Below are positions 58,126 through 64,000 of a stretch of 64,000 nucleotides of DNA, one piece after another (position 1 is the stretch's first letter; every line of letters begins with the position of its first letter). Under the pieces are notes generated by a model that was given only the letters and a program-made list of their open reading frames with translations, made no database searches and had not been told where the DNA came from. Source of the stretch: Empedobacter sp036647415 (GTDB taxonomy: Bacteria > Bacteroidota > Bacteroidia > Flavobacteriales > Weeksellaceae). The stretch lies in the NCBI RefSeq assembly GCF_036647415.1, contig NZ_JAVXKG010000004.1:62001-126000 (forward strand). Reading direction: 5' to 3'. The translations under genes were made by a program, and so were the position numbers.

Positions 58126-58745
58126 TAGTATTAAACATCAAAGGTCAAGAGACTGGAAGAACAGTTTCGTTAGACGAAACAGTTTTTGGAATTGAGCCTT
58201 CTACGCACTCTGTGTATTTAGAAGTTAAGCAGTACTTAGCTGCTCAACGTCAAGGAACTCACAAAGCAAAAGAAAGAGCTGAAATTGCGGGATCTACTCG
58301 TAAAATCAAAAAACAAAAAGGAACAGGTACAGCTCGTGCTGGTTCTATAAAATCTCCTGTGTTTCGTGGTGGAGGTAGAGTTTTTGGACCACGTCCAAGA
58401 AACTATTCTTTCAAATTAAACAAAGCGCAAAAAAGATTAGCTAAAAAATCTGTGTTATCACAAAAATTAGCTGATAACGAGATTAAAGTATTAGAGAACT
58501 TTACATTTGAAGCTCCAAAAACAAAAGAGTTTATTTCTCTTTTAACTAACTTAGGATTAGACAATAAAAAATCTTTATTCGTATTAGGTGAAGCAAATAA
58601 TAACGTATATTTGTCATCTCGTAATTTACAAAAGACGAAAGTTGTAACTACATCTGAGTTAAATGTTTATGATTTAATCAACGCTTCTCAAATTGTATTT
58701 TTAGAAGGTTCTTTAGCAACTGTTCAAGAAAATTTAAGTAAATAA
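58116..58745 (+). CDS. rplD: 50S ribosomal protein L4 (uL4)
   Basis: The 209-residue protein has the long exit-tunnel loop KKQKGTGTARAGSIKSPVFRGGGRVFGPRPRNYSFKLNKAQKRLA and a globular C-terminal part. L4 is the autogenous repressor of the S10 operon in enterobacteria, and the structured leader before rplC could be its target here. It overlaps rplC by ten bases, so translation is coupled. Confidence 0.98.
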   Translation: MEVVVLNIKGQETGRTVSLDETVFGIEPSTHSVYLEVKQYLAAQRQGTHKAKERAEIAGSTRKIKKQKGTGTARAGSIKSPVFRGGGRVFGPRPRNYSFKLNKAQKRLAKKSVLSQKLADNEIKVLENFTFEAPKTKEFISLLTNLGLDNKKSLFVLGEANNNVYLSSRNLQKTKVVTTSELNVYDLINASQIVFLEGSLATVQENLSK

Positions 58746-58753
58746 GACGAGAA

Positions 58754-59038
58754 ATGGGAATAATAATTAAACCAGTAATTTCAGAAAAAGCAACTAGTAA
58801 TAGTGAATTATTAGGGCAGTATTCGTTTTATGTAGATACTAAAGCAAATAAATTACAAATTAAAGAAGCTATACAAAACACTTATGGTGTAACTGTAGTT
58901 TCTGTAAGTACTTTAGTTTCTGCTCCAAAAGTAAAAACTCGTTATACAAAAACAGGTTTCCAAACTGGAAAAACAAATAAATTGAAAAAAGCGATCGTTA
59001 GCTTAGCTGAAGGTCAAGAAATAGAGTTGTTCGGATAA
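58754..59038 (+). CDS. rplW: 50S ribosomal protein L23 (uL23)
   Basis: The 94-residue protein has IIIKPVISEKATSNSE at the start and YTKTGFQTGKTNKLKKAIVSL in the loop, both typical of L23. L23 sits at the tunnel exit and provides the docking site for trigger factor and SRP. Length is normal; it follows rplD by eight bases. Confidence 0.97.
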   Translation: MGIIIKPVISEKATSNSELLGQYSFYVDTKANKLQIKEAIQNTYGVTVVSVSTLVSAPKVKTRYTKTGFQTGKTNKLKKAIVSLAEGQEIELFG

Positions 59039-59053
59039 TTTAAGAATTAAAAA

Positions 59054-59878
59054 ATGTCAGTAAGAAAATTAAAACCTATCACCCCGGGACAACGTTTTAG
59101 AGTGGTTAATGAGTTTTCGGCAGTAGATAAAAACGCTAAGCCGGAAAAGACATTAGTTGAAGGAAAATCTAAATCGGGTGGACGTAATAACACTGGTAAA
59201 ATGACAATGCGTTATATCGGTGGTGGACACAAACAAAAATACCGTATCATCGATTTCAAACGTGATAAAGAAGGTGCTGCAACTGTAGAATCTGTACAAT
59301 ACGATCCAAACAGAACTGCATTCATCGCTTTATTGTCTTACGAAGATGGTGAAAAACGTTATATTATTGCTCAAAATGGTTTGAAAGCAGGTCAAGTGAT
59401 TGTATCAGGAGACAATGTTGAGCCAGAAGTAGGTAATGCGATGAAGCTTAAAAACATGCCATTAGGTACAGTAATCTCTTGTATTGAGTTACGTCCAGGG
59501 CAAGGAGCTGTAATGGCAAGAAGTGCAGGTACTTATGCTCAATTAGTTGCGCGTGATGGTAAATATGCTATCGTTAAGTTACCAAGTGGTGAATCTAGAA
59601 TGATTTTAGTGGAGTGTAAAGCAACTGTAGGAGTTGTTTCTAACACAGACCATCAATTAGAAGTTTCTGGTAAAGCAGGACGTTCAAGATGGCAAGGTCG
59701 CCGTCCTAGAACTCGTCCAATGGTTATGAACCCTGTAGATCACCCAATGGGTGGTGGTGAAGGTCGTGCGACAGGAGGTATTCCTCGTTCTCGTAACGGT
59801 ATCCCAGCTAAAGGTTACAAAACTCGTGACAAAAAGAAAGCGTCTAACAAATATATTGTTGAAAGAAGAAAAAAATAA
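59054..59878 (+). CDS. rplB: 50S ribosomal protein L2 (uL2)
   Basis: The 274-residue protein shows the L2 landmarks: SGGRNNTGKMTMRYIGGGHKQKYR near 55 and the peptidyl-transferase-proximal NPVDHPMGGGEGR near 225, with the conserved histidine, followed by a basic tail. L2 is required for subunit association and peptide bond formation. Length is standard. Confidence 0.98.
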   Translation: MSVRKLKPITPGQRFRVVNEFSAVDKNAKPEKTLVEGKSKSGGRNNTGKMTMRYIGGGHKQKYRIIDFKRDKEGAATVESVQYDPNRTAFIALLSYEDGEKRYIIAQNGLKAGQVIVSGDNVEPEVGNAMKLKNMPLGTVISCIELRPGQGAVMARSAGTYAQLVARDGKYAIVKLPSGESRMILVECKATVGVVSNTDHQLEVSGKAGRSRWQGRRPRTRPMVMNPVDHPMGGGEGRATGGIPRSRNGIPAKGYKTRDKKKASNKYIVERRKK

Positions 59879-59881
59879 TTT

Positions 59882-60160
59882 ATGGCACGTTCACTAAAAA
59901 AAGGACCATTCATCCACTATAAATTAGAAAAGAAAGTTCTTGCTAACGTAGAAAGCGGTAGTAAAAACGTAATTAAAACATGGTCTAGAGCATCAATGAT
60001 TTCTCCTGATTTTGTTGGTCAAACAATCGCAGTACACAACGGAAAACAATTTATTCCTGTTTTTGTTACTGAGAATATGGTAGGTCATAAGTTAGGTGAG
60101 TTCGCTCCAACACGTACTTTTAGAGGTCATGCCGGAGCTAAAAACAAAGGAAAAAAATAG
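59882..60160 (+). CDS. rpsS: 30S ribosomal protein S19 (uS19)
   Basis: The 92-residue protein begins MARSLKKGPFIHYKLEKKV and contains KTWSRASMISPDFVGQTIAVHNGKQFIPVFVTENMVGHKLGEFAPTR, the classical S19 sequence in the head of the small subunit. It starts three bases after rplB. Confidence 0.98.
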   Translation: MARSLKKGPFIHYKLEKKVLANVESGSKNVIKTWSRASMISPDFVGQTIAVHNGKQFIPVFVTENMVGHKLGEFAPTRTFRGHAGAKNKGKK

Positions 60161-60169
60161 TAAAGGGCC

Positions 60170-60586
60170 ATGGGATCTAGAAAAAGATTAAGTAACGAAA
60201 GAATCAAAGAAGCTAACAAAGAGGTAGCTTTTGCGAAATTAAATAATGTTCCTACTTCTCCTCGCAAAATGAGGTTAGTTGTAGATATTATCCGTGGAGT
60301 TGAAATTCAAAAAGCTTTAGGTATTTTAAAATATACTAAAAATCATCCTTCTATTCGTTTAGAAAAATTGTTATTAAGCGCTATCGCTAACTGGCAAAAT
60401 AAAAACGAAGGAGCAGATGTAGAAGAAGCTGGATTATATGTTAAAGAAATCTCTGTTGACAGTGCAAGACAATTAAAAAGAATTCGTACTGCACCTCAAG
60501 GTAGAGCACATAGAATCAGAAAACGTTCAAACCATGTAACTTTGGTTTTAGGAACTAAAGAAGATAAACAAAAAGTACAAGATTAA
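60170..60586 (+). CDS. rplV: 50S ribosomal protein L22 (uL22)
   Basis: The 138-residue protein has the VPTSPRKMRLVVDIIRG start of the L22 domain and the tunnel hairpin with RTAPQGRAHRIRKRSNHVTLVL at the end. The N-terminal extension (GSRKRLSNERIKEANKEVAFAKLN) and the C-terminal tail are a little longer than in E. coli, as in other Bacteroidota. Confidence 0.97.
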   Translation: MGSRKRLSNERIKEANKEVAFAKLNNVPTSPRKMRLVVDIIRGVEIQKALGILKYTKNHPSIRLEKLLLSAIANWQNKNEGADVEEAGLYVKEISVDSARQLKRIRTAPQGRAHRIRKRSNHVTLVLGTKEDKQKVQD

Positions 60587-60591
60587 GAGAT

Positions 60592-61314
60592 ATGGGACAG
60601 AAAACTAATCCAATCGGAAATCGTTTAGGAATCATCAGAGGATGGGATTCTAACTGGTACGGTGGAAATGATTACGGTGATAGAATTGCAGAAGATGCAA
60701 AAATTCGTACTTACTTAAGAGCGCGTTTATCTAAAGCTGGAGTTTCTCGTATTTACATCGATCGTACTTTAAAATTAGTTACAGTAACTGTAACTACTGC
60801 TCGTCCAGGTATCATTATTGGTAAAGGTGGACAAGAAGTTGACAAATTAAAAGAAGAATTAAAGAAAATCACTGGTAAAGAGGTTCAAATTAATATCTTT
60901 GAAATTAAGAGACCAGAATTAGATGCAATCTTAGTAGGTGATAGTATCGCAAGACAAATAGAAAATCGTATTTCTTACCGTCGTGCAATCAAAATGGCTA
61001 TAACATCTGCAATGAGAATGAACGCAGAAGGAATTAAAGTTCAAATCTCTGGTCGTTTAAACGGTGCAGAGATGGCACGTTCAGAAACTTATAAAGATGG
61101 ACGTATTCCTTTGTCTACATTCCGTGCAGACATTGATTATCACATTTCAGAAGCTCACACAACTTACGGTCGTTTAGGGATCAAAGTTTGGGTTATGAAA
61201 GGTGAAGTATATGGTAAGAGAGAATTATCTCCTTTAGTTGGATTACAGAAGAAACAAAAGAAATCTGACAACGCAAGAAAGGGAGGTGAAAGATCTAATA
61301 ATAGAAAGCGATAA
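60592..61314 (+). CDS. rpsC: 30S ribosomal protein S3 (uS3)
   Basis: The 240-residue protein starts MGQKTNPIGNRLGIIRGWDSNWYGG, has the KH domain GXXG loop in IIIGKGGQEVDKL near 79, and the C-terminal S3 signature SGRLNGAEMARSE and IDYHISEAHTTYGRLGIKVW. It lies at the mRNA entry. It ends with a basic tail and is followed by a 35-base gap before rplP, the widest inside this operon. Confidence 0.98.
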   Translation: MGQKTNPIGNRLGIIRGWDSNWYGGNDYGDRIAEDAKIRTYLRARLSKAGVSRIYIDRTLKLVTVTVTTARPGIIIGKGGQEVDKLKEELKKITGKEVQINIFEIKRPELDAILVGDSIARQIENRISYRRAIKMAITSAMRMNAEGIKVQISGRLNGAEMARSETYKDGRIPLSTFRADIDYHISEAHTTYGRLGIKVWVMKGEVYGKRELSPLVGLQKKQKKSDNARKGGERSNNRKR

Positions 61315-61349
61315 TTTAGTTTTAAACTAACATAAAGAATTAAGTAGAT

Positions 61350-61769
61350 ATGTTATCACCGAGAAGAGTAAAGTTTAGAAAAACCCAAAAAGGTAAGATG
61401 AAAGGTGTTTCTCACAGAGGAACTCAATTAGCTTACGGGACTTTCGGGATCAAATCTTTAGACGAAGCGTTTATTACAGCTCGTCAAATCGAGGCAGCTC
61501 GTATTGCAGCAACTCGTAGTATGAAGAGAGAAGGTCAATTATGGATTAAAATATTTCCAGATAAACCAATCACTAAGAAACCAGCAGAGGTACGTATGGG
61601 GAAAGGTAAAGGTGCACCAGAATATTGGGTAGCTCCTGTACAACCAGGTCGTATTTTATTCGAAGTAGGAGGTGTGCCATTAGAGGTTGCAACTGAAGCA
61701 TTGCGTTTAGCAGCTCAGAAATTGCCTGTTAAGACTAAGTTTATCGTTGCACGTGATTTCCAAAATTAA
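61350..61769 (+). CDS. rplP: 50S ribosomal protein L16 (uL16)
   Basis: The 139-residue protein reads MLSPRRVKFRKTQKGKMKG at the start and contains KPAEVRMGKGKGAPEYWVAPVQPGRILFEVGGV, the L16 core next to the A-site tRNA. Length is as expected. It is followed by rpmC after 23 bases. Confidence 0.98.
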   Translation: MLSPRRVKFRKTQKGKMKGVSHRGTQLAYGTFGIKSLDEAFITARQIEAARIAATRSMKREGQLWIKIFPDKPITKKPAEVRMGKGKGAPEYWVAPVQPGRILFEVGGVPLEVATEALRLAAQKLPVKTKFIVARDFQN

Positions 61770-61792
61770 TTATTTTCAAAAATTAAGAAAAA

Positions 61793-61981
61793 ATGAAAGC
61801 AGCAGATATTAGAAATCTAAGTGTAGAGGATTTAAAAGCTAAAATAGCTGAAGAAGAAGCAAACTACGATCAATTAAAATTGACAAACGCAGTTTCTCCA
61901 ATCGCAAATCCAATTGGTATCAAACAATTACGCAGAACAATTGCTCGTTTGATTACCGTGTTAAACGAAAAAAAATCATAA
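61793..61981 (+). CDS. rpmC: 50S ribosomal protein L29 (uL29)
   Basis: The 62-residue two-helix protein has ADIRNLSVEDLKAKIAEEEANYDQLKLTNAVSPIANP and the closing basic helix IKQLRRTIARLITVLNEKK. It sits at the tunnel exit beside L23. Position between rplP and rpsQ is universal. Confidence 0.97.
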   Translation: MKAADIRNLSVEDLKAKIAEEEANYDQLKLTNAVSPIANPIGIKQLRRTIARLITVLNEKKS

Positions 61982-61997
61982 CAGCAATCTGTAACTG

Positions 61998-62252
61998 ATG
62001 GAAAGACAATTAAGAAAAGAAAGAGTAGGTTTAGTTACTTCAAACAAAATGGAAAAAACCATTGTTGTTGCTGAGACTAAAAAACAAAAGCACCCATTCT
62101 ATGGGAAATTCGTTGTAAAAACGAAGAAATATACAGCGCACGACGAAACTAACGAATGTAACGAAGGTGACACTGTGCGTATCATGGAAACTCGTCCTTT
62201 GTCTAAAAACAAAAGATGGAGATTAGTAGAAATCATAGAAAGAGCTAAATAA
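61998..62252 (+). CDS. rpsQ: 30S ribosomal protein S17 (uS17)
   Basis: The 84-residue OB-fold protein has RKERVGLVTSNKMEKTIVV at the start, KHPFYGKFVVKTKKYTAHDE in the middle and RIMETRPLSKNKRWRLVEI at the end, the canonical S17 pattern. It binds 16S rRNA early in assembly. It starts 16 bases after rpmC. Confidence 0.97.
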   Translation: MERQLRKERVGLVTSNKMEKTIVVAETKKQKHPFYGKFVVKTKKYTAHDETNECNEGDTVRIMETRPLSKNKRWRLVEIIERAK

Positions 62253-62259
62253 GAAAGTT

Positions 62260-62628
62260 ATGTTACAACAAGAATCTAGATTAAAAGTTGCAGATAACAC
62301 AGGAGCTCGTGAAGCATTAGTAATTCGCGTTTTAGGTGGTACTAAAAGAAGATACGCATCAGTAGGTGATAAAATCGTTGTTGCAATCAAAGACGCAACT
62401 CCAAACGGAAACGTTAAGAAAGGTGCTGTATCAAAAGCTGTTGTAGTTAGAACTAAAAAAGAAGTTCGTAGAAAAGACGGTTCATATATCCGTTTCGACG
62501 ATAATGCATGTGTATTATTGAACACTCAAGGAGAAATGCGTGGAACTCGTGTATTCGGTCCAGTTGCTCGTGAGTTACGTGATAAAGAATATATGAAAAT
62601 TGTATCATTAGCCCCAGAGGTATTATAA
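62260..62628 (+). CDS. rplN: 50S ribosomal protein L14 (uL14)
   Basis: The 122-residue protein begins MLQQESRLKVADNTGAREALVIRVLGG and has KKGAVSKAVVVRTKKEVRRKDGSYIRFDDNACVLL, the L14 signature at the subunit interface. Length is exactly that of the family. First gene of the classical spc operon, here continuous with the S10 genes. Confidence 0.98.
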   Translation: MLQQESRLKVADNTGAREALVIRVLGGTKRRYASVGDKIVVAIKDATPNGNVKKGAVSKAVVVRTKKEVRRKDGSYIRFDDNACVLLNTQGEMRGTRVFGPVARELRDKEYMKIVSLAPEVL

Positions 62629-62636
62629 TAGACAAC

Positions 62637-62951
62637 ATGGCAAAGTTAAAAATTAAAAAAGGAGACAAAGTAGTCGTATTATCAGGTTCTGAAAAAGGAC
62701 AAACTGGTACGGTATTACGCGTATTCCCTGACAAAGCTAAAGCTATCGTTGAAGGGGTTAATATCGCAAAAAAACGTGTAAAGCCAAGCGCACAAAATCC
62801 ACAAGGTGGAGTAGTAGAAAAAGAAGCTCAAATCTATTTATGTAAATTGGCTTTAGTAGATCCAGAAACTGGGAAAGCAACTAAAATTGCAATCAAAGAA
62901 GAAGGAGGTAAAAAAGTTAGAATTGCTAAAAAATCTGGTAAAACCATTTAA
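62637..62951 (+). CDS. rplX: 50S ribosomal protein L24 (uL24)
   Basis: The 104-residue protein has a KOW motif (IKKGDKVVVLSGSEKGQTGTVLRVFPDKAKAIVEGVNIAKK) and the C-terminal basic tail. L24 starts assembly of the large subunit. It follows rplN by eight bases and precedes rplE by two. Confidence 0.97.
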   Translation: MAKLKIKKGDKVVVLSGSEKGQTGTVLRVFPDKAKAIVEGVNIAKKRVKPSAQNPQGGVVEKEAQIYLCKLALVDPETGKATKIAIKEEGGKKVRIAKKSGKTI

Positions 62952-62953
62952 GA

Positions 62954-63517
62954 ATGAGTACAACTACATACACACCTCGTCCGCAGGTTAAATATAAAGA
63001 AGAGATTGTAGCTGCTCTTAAAGAAGAGTTCGCTTACAAATCAATCATGCAAGTTCCTAAATTAGAGAAAATTGTTTTATCTCAAGGTTTAGGTGCTGCT
63101 ACAGCTGATAAAAAAATCGTTGATTACGCTATCGAAGAGTTAGAATTAATCACAGGTCAAAAAGCAGTTGCAACTATCTCTAAGAAAGATGAGGCAGCTT
63201 TCAAATTACGTAAAGGAATGCCAATTGGGGCAAAAGTAACTTTACGTGGTGAGAAAATGTACGAATTCTTAGATCGTTTAGTAGCATCAGCGTTACCACG
63301 TGTACGTGATTTTAACGGAGTATCTTCTACAGGTTTCGATGGTAGAGGTAACTATAACTTAGGTATCAAAGAACAAATTATCTTCCCAGAAATTAATATT
63401 GATAAAATCAAGAAAATTCAAGGTTTAGATATTACATTTGTAACTTCTGCGAATACAGATAAAGAAGCAAAAGCTTTATTATCTAAATTCGGTTTACCAT
63501 TCACTAAAGAAAATTAA
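62954..63517 (+). CDS. rplE: 50S ribosomal protein L5 (uL5)
   Basis: The 187-residue protein has IMQVPKLEKIVLSQGLGAA near 30, GQKAVATISKKDEAAFKLRKGMPIGAKVTLRG near 70 and the final NLGIKEQIIFPEINIDKIKKIQGLDITFVT, all typical of L5, which contacts 5S rRNA and P-site tRNA. Slightly longer N-terminus than E. coli. Confidence 0.98.
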   Translation: MSTTTYTPRPQVKYKEEIVAALKEEFAYKSIMQVPKLEKIVLSQGLGAATADKKIVDYAIEELELITGQKAVATISKKDEAAFKLRKGMPIGAKVTLRGEKMYEFLDRLVASALPRVRDFNGVSSTGFDGRGNYNLGIKEQIIFPEINIDKIKKIQGLDITFVTSANTDKEAKALLSKFGLPFTKEN

Positions 63518-63523
63518 GAAGTC

Positions 63524-63793
63524 ATGGCTAAAGAATCAATGAAAGCGCGTGAGCGCAAAAGAGAAGCATTAGTTGCTAAGTATGCTGCGAAAAGAACTGC
63601 TTTATTAGAAGCTGGTGATTACGAAGCATTACAAAAATTACCTAAAAACGCTTCACCAGTACGTTTACACAACCGTTGTAAATTAACTGGACGTCCAAGA
63701 GGATACATGAGAACTTTCGGGATCTCTCGTGTAACTTTCCGTGAGATGGCTAACGAAGGGTTAATCCCAGGTGTTAAAAAAGCGTCTTGGTAA
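63524..63793 (+). CDS. rpsN: 30S ribosomal protein S14 (uS14), zinc-free type
   Basis: The 89-residue protein is the longer, zinc-independent S14 form: MAKESMKARERKREALVAKYAAKR, then KNASPVRLHNRCKLTGRPRGYMRTFGISRVTFREMANEGLIPGVKKASW. The CxxC pairs of the short form are absent. A terminator follows 22 bases after the stop, so rpsH, normally the next gene, would have to be expressed from a separate promoter. Confidence 0.98.
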   Translation: MAKESMKARERKREALVAKYAAKRTALLEAGDYEALQKLPKNASPVRLHNRCKLTGRPRGYMRTFGISRVTFREMANEGLIPGVKKASW

Positions 63794-63815
63794 TTTACCA
63801 ATAGCTAATCAATAT

Positions 63816-63852
63816 AAAATCCTTACTCATTTCGTTGAGTAAGGATTTTTTT
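63816..63852 (+). terminator. Terminator after rpsN
   Basis: A perfect 14-base-pair stem (AAAATCCTTACTCA / TGAGTAAGGATTTT) with a six-base loop, followed by further T residues. It cuts the spc gene cluster after rpsN. Confidence 0.92.
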
Positions 63853-63957
63853 ATTAGATAAGGATTAAAATAATTAATAAAATACCGTTGTTACTGGGTT
63901 TCAATACCGTTTAATTAATTTATTTGTATTTATAGTCTTTATTTAAAAAATATGCAA

Positions 63958-63965
63958 TATATTTG
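63958..63965 (+). promoter_or_regulatory. Candidate -7 box (TATATTTG) at the window end
   Basis: TATATTTG is followed by CAACCC, similar to the starts before other genes here. It lies 165 bases after rpsN, beyond the terminator, and probably drives the next gene, expected to be rpsH, outside the window. The rest of 63853-64000 is AT-rich with a repeated ATACCGTT and no gene. Confidence 0.45.
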
Positions 63966-64000
63966 CAACCCAAATGCATAGTGCATTTTAGGTTAAAGTT

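Overview
The window is AT-rich chromosomal DNA from a member of the Bacteroidota, class Flavobacteriia. A Weeksellaceae-type genus such as Empedobacter is my guess, not a proof. The evidence is the repeated -7 promoter box TAnnTTTG, twice with TTG exactly 19 bases upstream; weak or absent Shine-Dalgarno sequences; flavobacterial gene pairs (nusB/DUF1573/yajC/coaE, DUF3276, DUF4199 with a DPM1-like glycosyltransferase, DUF47 with PiT); a long form of NusB; and a short SRP RNA. No tRNA, rRNA, insertion sequence, integrase or CRISPR array is visible.

Layout. 1-13,000 is mostly housekeeping: coaE (partial), yajC, a DUF1573 lipoprotein, nusB, an ABC exporter, a DUF3276 protein, sucC, lolD, a TIGR02757 protein, a NUMOD4/HNH-like protein, a serine hydrolase and an Smr protein. 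It also holds a tandem set of three secreted C-type-lectin-like proteins (7,334-9,953). 13,068-35,124 is one uninterrupted plus-strand surface polysaccharide operon of about 22 kb and 21 genes, with abutting or overlapping genes and a strong terminator at its end. 35,183-45,155 is mainly minus strand: an acyl-CoA carboxylase beta subunit, an ACP phosphodiesterase-like protein, a TPR protein, glmM, an acetate transporter, yidC and pyrG, followed by the SRP RNA gene ffs. 45,535-49,515 carries a DUF4199 protein, a polyprenyl-phosphate glycosyltransferase, a GIN-domain lipoprotein and a phosphohexomutase. 49,666-52,632 is a phosphate uptake locus (DUF47 plus two PiT paralogues). From 53,055 come a lone receiver protein and then the str, S10 and spc ribosomal protein genes from rpsL to rpsN.

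How the polysaccharide locus works. A WecA/MraY-type enzyme and a WcaJ-type sugar transferase are both potential priming enzymes. Four GT4, three GT2 and one GT-C glycosyltransferase could build the glycan, an EpsG/Wzy-like protein could polymerise it, and Wza-like and Wzc-like proteins could export it and control its length. An MBOAT/SGNH pair and a hexapeptide transferase could acylate it. In the middle is a translationally coupled block, ubiA-dprE1-dprE2-HAD phosphatase, followed by the GT-C protein. This matches the mycobacterial route to polyprenyl-phospho-D-arabinofuranose, so the glycan probably contains D-arabinofuranose. No flippase gene is present, and a PIG-L deacetylase gene is interrupted by an in-frame amber codon.

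The most interesting points are the D-arabinofuranose module, the diverging C-type-lectin trio, four genes whose -7 box lies exactly four bases before the start codon (predicted leaderless mRNAs), the ten-fold Gly-Tyr tail of the Wzc kinase, and the splitting of the S10/spc ribosomal operon by terminator-promoter units.
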